A stretch of DNA of 55,523 nt from Paludibacter sp. (GTDB lineage Bacteria > Bacteroidota > Bacteroidia > Bacteroidales > Paludibacteraceae). Shown here piece by piece: positions 1 through 8,210 of the stretch. The stretch covers positions 1 to 55,523 of the forward strand of contig JAQUYE010000009.1 of assembly GCA_028691965.1 (NCBI GenBank). Direction: 5' to 3'. How positions within the stretch are numbered: the first letter of the stretch is position 1; each line of letters opens with the position of its first letter. Under the pieces are notes generated by a model. That model saw nothing but the letters and a program-made list of their open reading frames with translations. It did not search any database and had not been told where the DNA came from. The translations under genes were made by a program, and so were the position numbers.

Positions 1-201
1 CCATTTAAAGTCGATATTGTTGGCCTTTGCAACGCCTGCCGTAGCAACCAGTCCGTCCCAGTCGCCAACAAGAAATTGCTGATAAGAAATGCTGTCGATT
101 CCGGCAAGTGTCGGTTTTTCGTCGGCGCCTTGTGCTACCAATAGGGTAGTGGAGAGCAAAAACACCATATTCAGTACTAGTTTACCAATTCCGTTTTGCA
201 T
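1..201 (-). CDS. Secreted protein, N-terminal part only (runs off the window)
   Basis: The first 67 codons of a minus-strand gene are visible, starting at the ATG at 201-199. The start lies inside the end of the upstream UT-M23 gene (20-nt overlap), so the two are probably translationally coupled. Residues 1-23 form a signal peptide (hydrophobic stretch, then VAQGAD). The mature start, with a Trp-rich GDWDGLV and a following IDFKW, resembles the first helical repeat of secreted TPR-like Bacteroidota proteins, but too little is visible to assign a family. Its place as the last gene of the PqqD/ATP-grasp/decarboxylase operon suggests it works in the envelope together with UT-M23. Confidence 0.6.
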   Translation of the reverse strand, partial: MQNGIGKLVLNMVFLLSTTLLVAQGADEKPTLAGIDSISYQQFLVGDWDGLVATAGVAKANNIDFKW

Positions 202-2386
202 ATACTATGGTATTTCCTGTTTGTATGCTGAACGAGATTATTCCGCGTTGGTCAATGCTGATAGTCTGCGTACGGTTTATCAGCTGCTTCTTCAGAAATC
301 TAACATTCACCTGTGTTGAAAGTTCAAGTTGATGAGTGTCAAAGCCTGTATCTTTCTGTACTTGTTGTTGGAGGTAGTTTACCTTTGTAAGATTCGTGAA
401 CGGAGCTGCAAAATCGTTGATGGCACGCAGTATTCCCGGCGTGTTGACAAGGTGAACCGGTATGCTGTCGGTTACCGGCATAGTTGAATCGGATAGCAGA
501 ACCTTATAAGCCGTAAGGAAGAACCTGTAAAGCAGGGATTTTTTACTTCCATAGAAGGTCGTGAAATAAAACATCAGTTTATCGCACGTATAATAAGCCA
601 CTGCACCGGTCTCGCGACTATACAGGTAGTTGTAATTATAAGCATCGGTAAATGCATCCCAATGTTCGGTAGTAAGGTTTCCTTTTGCATCTGTCCAGCT
701 AAAACTTAAACTTGTATCAGGCAAAATATTGAATGCTTTGTGTAACAGCTGATCGGTGTTAAGATTGGATACAGTACTGCCATCAACAGGAATATCAAAC
801 TGCTTTAAAGTTGATTGTGATGTAGCTGACTGTTCGGTGAAATAGGCAATCGGATATTCAAGTGTTCGAGCGCCAATATGAGGTTGCGACTGGATCTGAA
901 AATGAAGATGGGGATAGGGTGAGCGTCCTGAGTTTCCGCATTGGGCAATTACATCACCGGCTTTTACAAACTCACCTTTTTTTACTTTAAGTGAGTTCTT
1001 ACGCAGGTGAGAAAGTTGGGAATACACTGTCGGCGAATGTTGAATGACCACACTGTTACCCCAGTTCTGTAAAGTGTTTACCTGTCCCGCTTCGTTGTCG
1101 TCGATACCATCCCTGCAATCAGTGATTACTCCATCTGCCGGTGCTGATACGGGTTTCCCAAAACAATAATATTGGTCAGGGCTGTTACCTGTTCCCTGGA
1201 AGGTTTTCCCTTCCTGATCCTGAATCATAAAGTCAAGCGCTTTCCCCCATTCCTCCTTGTGTGTGAAGTTTCCGTCGTAGCCCTGGGTTATAGTCCATTT
1301 ACCCCAGAAAGGTAGTTGCAACGGAATATACAGAAAACGGGTAAGGCGGTCTTTATTATTCTGATAGGAGTACAGGTTTACTTCCGGAGAGTATTGCTGC
1401 AAGGGGGTGATAATTAAAGAACGGGCTGCATTTCGTTGTTGCAGAAAATGCACAAAAAGGATGGTGACTACCGAATAGGGCAGCGAGAATGCCGGAAGCT
1501 GAATAAAGTTAAGTAATCGAATAAAAAATAATAATACCAGTGATGTGACCGGAACCAACAGAATCGTCCAGAAGTAGGATGCTTTCGATGGAATAACAAA
1601 AAAGCCACCTACCGCTATTGCTACCATAATAAAGTTTGCCCCGATATTGTAATAGCTGATGCTGGATGCTTCGGAGCCTACAAAGATGGCAAACAAATAG
1701 GCTGTCAGGAATCCGATAACCGAAAGGGAAAAGAAAATCCGGGAAGCAATGAGCAGTCCGATGGCAACAACTAAACCAGCCAGCATATTGTCCTGAAAAA
1801 AGACAGAACTGAGCGACCGGAGGTAAACCTCGATGATAGCTCCCGGTTGAAAGGACTCAATCTGCTGAAATAGCTGTACCAGCGAATTACCCCCAATAGC
1901 ATACAACTCGTTCATCCAGAATATATTCCGTTGTGTCAGTCCGAGATTTGCTAATTCGGAAGAGGGTAGCATAATCACCCAAAAGCTGATTACAAAAGGA
2001 ATGCTCAGAAAAGGTAAGCCTTGTCGGAACGACCACCCTCCCAGGGCTACCGATATAATTAAGCTTAGCAATGATATCAGCACTAATAATACAAAGAAAA
2101 CTATGCCCGGATCGAAAAAGGTACCCAGCCCAATACCGGTTATTAGTGCGTTGAAGGTGTATACACCTGTTCGCAATAGTGCTTTGTCGAAACCAAAGGC
2201 CAGCGAGGTTCCCACGGCAATACACACTGCAATCAGTCCGCTTATGCCGGCATAGATGTTCAGGAAACTGGCAGCCATAACGGCAATGGCCATCCATCGG
2301 TTATTCAAAAAGAAGAGGATTGAATAGCTGTTCAGGATGGCCTCTACGCTCGTTGCTGTCGTTTTTTTCCAGTTCGCAGATGTCAT
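182..2386 (-). CDS. Urea transporter domain fused to a periplasmic M23 metallopeptidase domain
   Basis: A 734-residue fusion. Residues about 20-315 are a run of membrane helices with the composition and repeat character of the urea transporter (UT) family; examples are the YTFNALITGIGLGTF stretch and the second-half GFLTAYLFAIFVGSEAS stretch. Residues about 355-510 are an M23 (LytM-like) domain with the expected zinc and catalytic residues: H376 and D385 in the H...ALDF variant, H460 in LSHL, and HLH at 493-495. About 220 more residues without a recognised domain follow. Five nt separate it from the decarboxylase gene upstream. The peptidase part should be periplasmic and could cut peptidoglycan peptides or another envelope peptide. 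Whether the transporter part carries urea or another small amide is unknown. Confidence 0.85.
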   Translation of the reverse strand: MTSANWKKTTATSVEAILNSYSILFFLNNRWMAIAVMAASFLNIYAGISGLIAVCIAVGTSLAFGFDKALLRTGVYTFNALITGIGLGTFFDPGIVFFVLLVLISLLSLIISVALGGWSFRQGLPFLSIPFVISFWVIMLPSSELANLGLTQRNIFWMNELYAIGGNSLVQLFQQIESFQPGAIIEVYLRSLSSVFFQDNMLAGLVVAIGLLIASRIFFSLSVIGFLTAYLFAIFVGSEASSISYYNIGANFIMVAIAVGGFFVIPSKASYFWTILLVPVTSLVLLFFIRLLNFIQLPAFSLPYSVVTILFVHFLQQRNAARSLIITPLQQYSPEVNLYSYQNNKDRLTRFLYIPLQLPFWGKWTITQGYDGNFTHKEEWGKALDFMIQDQEGKTFQGTGNSPDQYYCFGKPVSAPADGVITDCRDGIDDNEAGQVNTLQNWGNSVVIQHSPTVYSQLSHLRKNSLKVKKGEFVKAGDVIAQCGNSGRSPYPHLHFQIQSQPHIGARTLEYPIAYFTEQSATSQSTLKQFDIPVDGSTVSNLNTDQLLHKAFNILPDTSLSFSWTDAKGNLTTEHWDAFTDAYNYNYLYSRETGAVAYYTCDKLMFYFTTFYGSKKSLLYRFFLTAYKVLLSDSTMPVTDSIPVHLVNTPGILRAINDFAAPFTNLTKVNYLQQQVQKDTGFDTHQLELSTQVNVRFLKKQLINRTQTISIDQRGIISFSIQTGNTIVYAKRNW

Positions 2387-2391
2387 GCTTT

Positions 2392-3738
2392 CTAGTTCAA
2401 ATGTGTGGGCAGCAGTTCTTGTGAATTAATGTATTCTGTGGTTTCAGCCTTTCGGATGAGGTGAGTTTTATTTTCTTCGTCGATCAGCACAATTGCCGGA
2501 CGTAAGGTAATAAACTGCATCCACTGAGTCATGTTATAAGCACCTACCTGATGTACAACAACCTGATTACCCTTTTCGAGCAGGGGCATTACGATACTCT
2601 CACGTACCACGTCGATATTCATGCAAAGCGGACCGTAAAGCACGGTTTCTTCGGTTTGTTGTCCGAGTGGCTGAGCCGGACTCACCTTGTGTTCGTACCA
2701 GAATGAAGTAAACAGGGAATTGATTCCGAAATCAAGTATCGTAGCGCGGCGACCGTCGGATAGTCGCTTCGTTGCCAGGACAGTCCCCAGCAGGTATCCG
2801 GCATCATCGATAAGGGCACGGCCTGTTTCAAGGATGAGTAACGGAAGTTCTTCGGGTCGGAAACCATAACCCAGAATAACATCTGTGATAGCATCAGCAA
2901 ATTGATCCAGGGAGGGTACAGTGTCGGTGCCGGGAAGATAAGCTCCTTTAAGTGTGTTCGTAGAGGGGAAACCACCTCCCAGGTCAAGGTAATGAACCAT
3001 CTTACCGTACCGTTCCTTTACACTCCATGCCAGTTCACATAAATTTCGGGCAGCGGTAGCATAGGCATTAGGAGATAGCATAAAGGTCCCGATATGACAG
3101 TGTAGCCCGACTAACTCCAGTCGTTCCGAGCTCACGATGCGGGTCAGTGCATTCCATGCCTGCCCATTCTCAAAATTAAAACCGAACCGGTCCCATTTAG
3201 GATAGATGCCTGTATCCATGTTTACCCGGATAGCCACTTTCGGATTCAGCTTATGCTCATTGCTTAACCGGATCAATGAGTAGAGCTCATCGTAATGATC
3301 GATATGAATCAGGGAATTGTTACGGGCAGCAAGTACGAGTTGTTCGTCTGTTTTGTCGGGTCCGTTGAAGATGATCTGATGTCCGGGGACTCCGTTATTT
3401 AAGGCTTTGTCGTATTCAAAGCCGGACACAACTTCGGCCCATGAACCTTCCTGATGAAAGGTGCGGCATACAGCATCCATGTAATTTGTTTTATACGACC
3501 AGGCAAACTGAACCTTCGGATACCGCGTGTTGAAAATGCGTGATGCGTTTCGGATGTTGCGTCGTATCTGTCGTTCAGAAAGAACAAAAAGAGGAGATCC
3601 GTATTCCTTTAATAATCCTTTTACGGCTACACTCTCAATATGGGTTAGAGGTTCATTTTCTGTTTTAGTTCCGAATTTATTCATCAGGCCGGTGTTCATT
3701 TTGCGTAGCGTAGGCCTTTCGTAGCGCTTCTTTTCCAT
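2392..3738 (-). CDS. Fold-type III PLP-dependent decarboxylase (diaminopimelate/ornithine decarboxylase superfamily)
   Basis: A 448-residue protein with the active-site pattern of the alanine racemase/DapDC fold: the PLP lysine K83 in WSYKTNY, HCHIGT, the phosphate-binding DLGGGFPS, an ETGR motif, and GPLCMNID carrying the Cys/Asp contributed across the dimer. The window has a clear lysA at 52760-53920, so this second copy probably has another role, decarboxylating or racemising an amino acid or aminoacyl conjugate. It sits 11 nt after the ATP-grasp gene and 5 nt before UT-M23, so it is co-transcribed with both. Substrate not predictable from sequence. Confidence 0.8.
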   Translation of the reverse strand: MEKKRYERPTLRKMNTGLMNKFGTKTENEPLTHIESVAVKGLLKEYGSPLFVLSERQIRRNIRNASRIFNTRYPKVQFAWSYKTNYMDAVCRTFHQEGSWAEVVSGFEYDKALNNGVPGHQIIFNGPDKTDEQLVLAARNNSLIHIDHYDELYSLIRLSNEHKLNPKVAIRVNMDTGIYPKWDRFGFNFENGQAWNALTRIVSSERLELVGLHCHIGTFMLSPNAYATAARNLCELAWSVKERYGKMVHYLDLGGGFPSTNTLKGAYLPGTDTVPSLDQFADAITDVILGYGFRPEELPLLILETGRALIDDAGYLLGTVLATKRLSDGRRATILDFGINSLFTSFWYEHKVSPAQPLGQQTEETVLYGPLCMNIDVVRESIVMPLLEKGNQVVVHQVGAYNMTQWMQFITLRPAIVLIDEENKTHLIRKAETTEYINSQELLPTHLN

Positions 3739-3749
3739 AATGGTGGTTG

Positions 3750-4793
3750 TTATAGTTCTCCGTTGCCGGAAATTTTCTGAAACTCGTTAATATCGGTAAT
3801 CAAATCCCAGGCATATCGAATAAATATCTTGCCTGTTTCATAGCTGGTAAAGGGTTCTACAGTTTCGCCCATTGCCATTTTTACCAGACTGGCCGGCTGG
3901 TTTTGTCCGGCAGCTGCTGTCAGGTAGATCCATGCAGGGAAACGGGGGTTTACTTCCATGATAAATGGTTTGCCATCGTCGGTGAGCATCACCTCCAATT
4001 CACATCCCCCTCTCCAGTTGGTCGACTTTATGAATTTTTGCGCCAGTTCTACCAGGCGATCATCTTCGATGGTGATACCGGCCCAGGCTTTACCTTTATC
4101 GGTTATGTAGAGTTTCCGCATCGGGATGATACTGATTGAATTTCCTTCGCCATCACCTAAGGCAGCAATATTAATTTCCGTACCTTTTATAAACTCCTGA
4201 AGGATGATGGGTAATCCCCATTTAGCAAGTATCTTTAAGAATGCCTTCTCAACCTGTTCGAAGCTATTGGCAACTACTGCATCATAGAATTTACCCTTCA
4301 CTACTACCGGATACTCCAGTTCTTCCTCAATCTGTTTTAGTTCGCGGAATTCGTGTATGATCCTGTCCTTTGGCACGTAAAACCCATTCTTTTTACCAAA
4401 TTCGACCAGCTTAATCTTATCGCGTGATTCAAATTGTTTCAGCTCAGGTAGAAAGGTACGAATACCCTTCGCCATGAGTTTGTCTCTTAATTTAATGAAA
4501 TTAAAGAGCTCGGCATCGAAGTTGGGAATTATTAAATCGAGCGATTCTTCTTCGTGGATATATTCCAGTCTGGCCAGTAAACTATCGGTACCACCCGATG
4601 GATAGGGTATCTGATAGGTTTTGTCGATAAGGTCGTGCATATATAAGCCCGGTTCAAGTGCTTCGTAGGATAAACCGATAATTCGTGCTTCGAAATCGGT
4701 GCTTTCGCGGATGGCACGCACAACAGCTACCCCGGGACCCGGGCTGTCGATGGCGTTAAGAGCAGTAACTGCAATAACAAGTTTCTTTTTCAT
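3750..4793 (-). CDS. ATP-grasp carboxylate-amine ligase
   Basis: A 347-residue ATP-grasp protein of the carbamoyl-phosphate-synthase-like type. It has an N-terminal Rossmann-like pre-ATP-grasp domain (about 1-110), a central nucleotide-binding lobe with YPVVVKGKF around 160 and LQEFIKGTEINI around 200, and the metal-binding MEVNPRFPAW late in the fold. Such enzymes form acyl-phosphates from a carboxylate and join them to an amine or thiol. It lies between a PqqD-like carrier gene (11 nt upstream) and a PLP decarboxylase (11 nt downstream), which suggests ligation of an amino acid to a small molecule or peptide followed by decarboxylation. That order of reactions is inference. Confidence 0.8.
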   Translation of the reverse strand: MKKKLVIAVTALNAIDSPGPGVAVVRAIRESTDFEARIIGLSYEALEPGLYMHDLIDKTYQIPYPSGGTDSLLARLEYIHEEESLDLIIPNFDAELFNFIKLRDKLMAKGIRTFLPELKQFESRDKIKLVEFGKKNGFYVPKDRIIHEFRELKQIEEELEYPVVVKGKFYDAVVANSFEQVEKAFLKILAKWGLPIILQEFIKGTEINIAALGDGEGNSISIIPMRKLYITDKGKAWAGITIEDDRLVELAQKFIKSTNWRGGCELEVMLTDDGKPFIMEVNPRFPAWIYLTAAAGQNQPASLVKMAMGETVEPFTSYETGKIFIRYAWDLITDINEFQKISGNGEL

Positions 4794-4804
4794 GGCAGTT
4801 GTGA

Positions 4805-5044
4805 TTAATCCAGCACGCTGTTATCTTTCAACAAGGAGGTAAAATCCTCCACATCCCTTTCAACCAGTATGCGGTCGGCATCGTATGCTTCGCAGATGGC
4901 ATCGGTTATCTCGATCAGCGATTTATCCTGCTTAAGCATGCTGATAATCATAGCTCCAGTTCCGTTTGTGGAAAAGGAATCACCGGTGGTCGGATTGAAA
5001 AGATAACCCTCGTCGCTAACGGCGATATTTTTTCGTATTCGCAT
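4805..5044 (-). CDS. PqqD-family small protein
   Basis: A 79-residue protein whose pattern fits PqqD: charged start, VSDEGYLFNPTTGDSFSTN strand pair, helix GTGAMIISML, then a C-terminal helix ending DFTSLLKDN. PqqD proteins bind precursor peptides and present them to modifying enzymes (RiPP recognition element); related stand-alone proteins occur with ATP-grasp enzymes in HPr-rel-A-type clusters. It is the first gene of the operon, 45 nt downstream of a good promoter. No precursor peptide gene is visible next to it, so the partner may be encoded elsewhere, or the protein may act only as a carrier for the ligase. Confidence 0.65.
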   Translation of the reverse strand: MRIRKNIAVSDEGYLFNPTTGDSFSTNGTGAMIISMLKQDKSLIEITDAICEAYDADRILVERDVEDFTSLLKDNSVLD

Positions 5045-5066
5045 AATTTTTTTATTATTTTGATAA

Positions 5067-5097
5067 CAAAATTAGCCACAACAACCAGACAGTGCAA
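5067..5097 (-). promoter_or_regulatory. Bacteroidota promoter of the PqqD/ATP-grasp operon
   Basis: On the minus strand, TTG (5097-5095), a 20-bp spacer and TAATTTTG (5074-5067) match the Bacteroidota -33/-7 consensus. Transcription should start near 5060 and enter the PqqD-like gene, making the cluster a unit separate from the LRR gene that ends at 5147. Confidence 0.6.
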
Positions 5098-5146
5098 GTT
5101 GTTTCAGTAGATGAGAGGCTTTTCTCAACAAAAGTCAGGCAGGTAA

Positions 5147-7222
5147 TTAACGGATAAACTTTTTAAAGCTTTGTCCGGCATGCAGAATAAAGATCCCCTT
5201 TGCCTGAAATGATATCAATTGTTCTGATTTTGATGCACGAATAGAAAGTAACTTCTTGCCCGCTGTCGAATATACTTCAATCAGCTCGCCGGGTTGAAGT
5301 CCCGTGACCAGCATGCCATCAGCTGTTATGCTTAGATTAACTCCTGAAGTGTTGACCGAAGGTGCGGAAGTTGCAAAGCTTTGTTCGCTGATGGTTGAAA
5401 AGTTTTGCCAGTAGGGGGCTTGCTCGTAGAGTTGTTTTGAGCTCGTTGGGACAAAGAGCTGCGCACCCGCCTGGTTGGCCAGATCGAAGGTGTAATAGTC
5501 GATTACGGGAGGAGCTTGTTTATTAATACTAAAGCTACTCAGGGCGGAGCAGCTATAAAAAGCGCTATATCCTATCGTGTGTATGCTTGACGGTAATTCT
5601 ACATTTTGCAGGGAAGTACAGTAGGAAAAGGCTGAATTACCTACCGACTGCAATCCTTCACCCGCTTCCATGCCGGTAATATAGGTACAGCCATAAAAGG
5701 CTGCAGTGCCAATATGTTTAATGGTTGCAGGGAGGGAGTAATTTCCTGCTTTATTGAGTGGACAAATATACAGGGTGTCGGCATTTTTGTTCAGTAGTAC
5801 ACCATCGTTGGCCGAATACCAGGGATTAGAAGGTGCTACTTCAAATCCGGTAATACCCGGGCAGTTGTAAAATGCATATTCACCTATCCAGCTCATTGCT
5901 TCAGGAAAATAAATGGAGCCATTGATGCCGGTGCAACTGTGAAATGCTCCCGGGTCAAGACTTGCTACCGTTGAGGGAATAGTGAAAGCGCCACTGTAGG
6001 TAGTGGGGCAATAAAGCAACCGGTCTTTGTTCTTGCTATACAATATCCCGTTCTCAGCACTAAAGTAAGGATTCTGCAGATCAACACTAAATCCGGCAAG
6101 TCCGGTGCAACCATAAAAGGCATAATAACTTATGTAGTCGACCCCTTGCGGAATAGTCATTGTGCTGGTGAGTTGAGTGCAACCGTAAAACGCATGACTT
6201 CCCAGCAGCTTAACAGATGCAGGAATACTCACAGCCCCGGTTTTACCGGCAGGACAAATAAACAATGTATCGGTTTGCTTGCTGAACAGCATGCCGTTCG
6301 TCGAGCTAAACCGGGTATTGGAAGCATTTACGTCGAAGGCTTGTATATTGTTACTTTCAAAAAAACAATAACTTCCCAGATTAGTAAGTGAGGCAGGGAG
6401 GCTGACTGTTCCTATCAGGTTGTAACAACCATAAAAGGCACCATCGCTAAGCGATTGAAGCGTGCCGGGAAGGGTAAGGTTGCCCGAGATACCCGAGCAG
6501 TAGGCAAATGCATAGGAACCTGTGGATTGCAGGGAAGAAGGGAGGGTAATTGCTGTAAGGTTATAGCAGTTTTCAAAAGCCGACTGATCGATATGTTTGA
6601 CTGTTGCAGGGATATCGACAGCACCTGTTTTGGCATTAGGACAAACAAAGAGTGTGTCCTTTGCTTTATTGTAAAGTATACCTTTGTCAGTTGCAAAGCG
6701 GGTATGAGTAGGAGAGACTGTGAACGAACTCAATGCATAGCATCCATAAAATGCATACGATCCAATTTTTTTCAGGTTGTTAGGCAGTGTGCCCAGGCTG
6801 GTAAGGTTCCAGCAAAAATAAAAGGCCTGATCGCCGATGGATGCCAGGGTAGCCGGCAGGGTAACAGACACTAGTTCGGGTTTGTAGGATAGTAACATAG
6901 GATTGTAAAAGGCAAAATCAGGTAGTTCGTTAGCTGGATAGGTGGTAACTTCACCCTGAAGTGTGCCTTCTGATCCGGTATAAGCTAAGATACTTACCAG
7001 TGCCATGTTAAGAGTAGTGACTCCCTTAACACGATCGCGGAGAAAAGCAAAGTCGCGGGCATCCATTTTTCCTTTCACCGTGAGGGTAGTTACGGTAGTC
7101 AAGTCGGAAGTCGTGAAATACTGGTGTATAGTTCCCGGTAGAGTGGGTTCAACTGTTTTGGCAGGTTGTCCGAAAACTCCGGTTGCCACTAATACAAAGA
7201 GTGTTATTAACCCATATTTCAT
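5147..7222 (-). CDS. BspA-like leucine-rich-repeat surface protein with type IX sorting domain
   Basis: A 691-residue secreted protein. Residues 1-19 form a signal peptide (cleavage near VFGQ). From about 115 to 570 there are LRR_5/BspA-type repeats built on an AFYGC(T/Y) core and an L-P-x-(T/S)-(L/V) strand. The LRRs are interrupted four times by a G-(I/M/V)-L-x-x-K-x-x-D-x-L-x-x-CP element (181-195, 310-324, 392-406, 474-488). Residues about 620-691 look like a type A T9SS C-terminal domain (GLQPGELIEVYS, GKK, KGIFIL, ending KKFIR), predicting export through the outer membrane and surface attachment. The gene starts 7 nt after the LytTR gene, so it is probably co-expressed with it. Typical roles are adhesion or glycan/protein binding. 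Confidence 0.88.
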   Translation of the reverse strand: MKYGLITLFVLVATGVFGQPAKTVEPTLPGTIHQYFTTSDLTTVTTLTVKGKMDARDFAFLRDRVKGVTTLNMALVSILAYTGSEGTLQGEVTTYPANELPDFAFYNPMLLSYKPELVSVTLPATLASIGDQAFYFCWNLTSLGTLPNNLKKIGSYAFYGCYALSSFTVSPTHTRFATDKGILYNKAKDTLFVCPNAKTGAVDIPATVKHIDQSAFENCYNLTAITLPSSLQSTGSYAFAYCSGISGNLTLPGTLQSLSDGAFYGCYNLIGTVSLPASLTNLGSYCFFESNNIQAFDVNASNTRFSSTNGMLFSKQTDTLFICPAGKTGAVSIPASVKLLGSHAFYGCTQLTSTMTIPQGVDYISYYAFYGCTGLAGFSVDLQNPYFSAENGILYSKNKDRLLYCPTTYSGAFTIPSTVASLDPGAFHSCTGINGSIYFPEAMSWIGEYAFYNCPGITGFEVAPSNPWYSANDGVLLNKNADTLYICPLNKAGNYSLPATIKHIGTAAFYGCTYITGMEAGEGLQSVGNSAFSYCTSLQNVELPSSIHTIGYSAFYSCSALSSFSINKQAPPVIDYYTFDLANQAGAQLFVPTSSKQLYEQAPYWQNFSTISEQSFATSAPSVNTSGVNLSITADGMLVTGLQPGELIEVYSTAGKKLLSIRASKSEQLISFQAKGIFILHAGQSFKKFIR

Positions 7223-7229
7223 ACCAGTT

Positions 7230-8114
7230 TTATTTTACAAAGTTTGTACTGAGGTATTCCTGAAAACCTTCCTTGTATTGTACCCCAACCGGAATTATCT
7301 TTTTATGTTCCAGGTGAATCTTGTTCTTCTCTACCGCTTTAATTTTAGTCAGATTAACAATAAACGAACGCTGCACACGCATAAATTTATCCTTTGGCAA
7401 TTCATTTTCCATGTTCTTTAGCCGCATAAAGGTCATAACCATTTCACCGTTAGTTCTGAAAATCTTTATGTATTCGTTTGCACTTTCTACGAACAGGATG
7501 TCGTCGGTAGGTATTTTTATCAGTTTGTAATCCGACTTAACAAGTATAAATTCAGGTTGAGCCTCTGATTCGAGTTCCAATCTTTCTTCAATTTGCTTGC
7601 GTCTTTTTTCTTCCTGGATCCAGTAAAAGAGTAGTTTGTAGGCTGCAGCGGTTCCTGCAACCAAAAAGGCAACTAACAGGTTTACCCAGAAACGCGAAGC
7701 CGGAGAGGGGTTGGAATTTGCTTGTTTTACCCGATAGCCTTCGGGAGGAGGCATTTCATTCGAAAATTCAATTGGAGAACCTTTGCTCATCGAAGGCATT
7801 GTAATTGCCGGTTGTTGATTAAGTTGCTCAACAATTTTTTGTTCGAGACATATCACAAGTGGAAGGAGGGCAAATAGCGTAATGGTGTATCTCAGATAGT
7901 GTTTCTTGTATAATAGAAGAGGTATCAACAGGTAAAAGTTGACTATAAATACAACTAATAACGCTGACAGTTTTAGCCATGCTAACTGAATTTGATCCCA
8001 TAATATGATCCCGTTTTGTTGATACGAGATAAAAGGGCTCATAAAAATCAGCACCCAAATAACGATAATGACTATCGTTTCAATAACTTTATATCGTGAT
8101 ACTACTGTTTTCAA
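7230..8114 (-). CDS. Membrane-anchored LytTR-family DNA-binding regulator (coupled to the LRR gene)
   Basis: A 294-residue protein with hydrophobic segments around 10-30, 45-68, 74-92 and 145-165, a short linker (KRRKQIEERLELE), and a C-terminal LytTR domain from about 190 (DDILFVESANEYIKI, FMRVQRSFIVNL). It has no receiver or kinase domain, so the membrane part itself presumably senses a signal or partner. Seven nt separate it from the LRR surface-protein gene, implying that it controls this pair, possibly autogenously. A promoter lies at 8159-8152. Confidence 0.85.
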   Translation of the reverse strand: MKTVVSRYKVIETIVIIVIWVLIFMSPFISYQQNGIILWDQIQLAWLKLSALLVVFIVNFYLLIPLLLYKKHYLRYTITLFALLPLVICLEQKIVEQLNQQPAITMPSMSKGSPIEFSNEMPPPEGYRVKQANSNPSPASRFWVNLLVAFLVAGTAAAYKLLFYWIQEEKRRKQIEERLELESEAQPEFILVKSDYKLIKIPTDDILFVESANEYIKIFRTNGEMVMTFMRLKNMENELPKDKFMRVQRSFIVNLTKIKAVEKNKIHLEHKKIIPVGVQYKEGFQEYLSTNFVK

Positions 8115-8142
8115 TTTCGTTATTTAACCACTTTACTGCATC

Positions 8143-8159
8143 GTATCGATACAAATGTA
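8143..8159 (-). promoter_or_regulatory. Promoter of the first LytTR gene with a palindrome at the predicted start site
   Basis: Reading the minus strand, TACATTTG (8159-8152) is a good -7 box; no clear -33 TTG is seen at the usual distance. The perfect 10-bp palindrome GTATCGATAC (8143-8152) abuts the box and covers the predicted transcription start, so it could be an operator. Confidence 0.45.
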
Positions 8160-8210
8160 CGTTCATTTCGCCAAAAGAGCAACATTTCCTGTTGAAAATC
8201 ATGCTGTCTT

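Noticed and set aside
89..319. 76-residue plus-strand ORF
   Set aside because: It lies antisense to the UT-M23 gene and the secreted-protein start, both with clear protein features.
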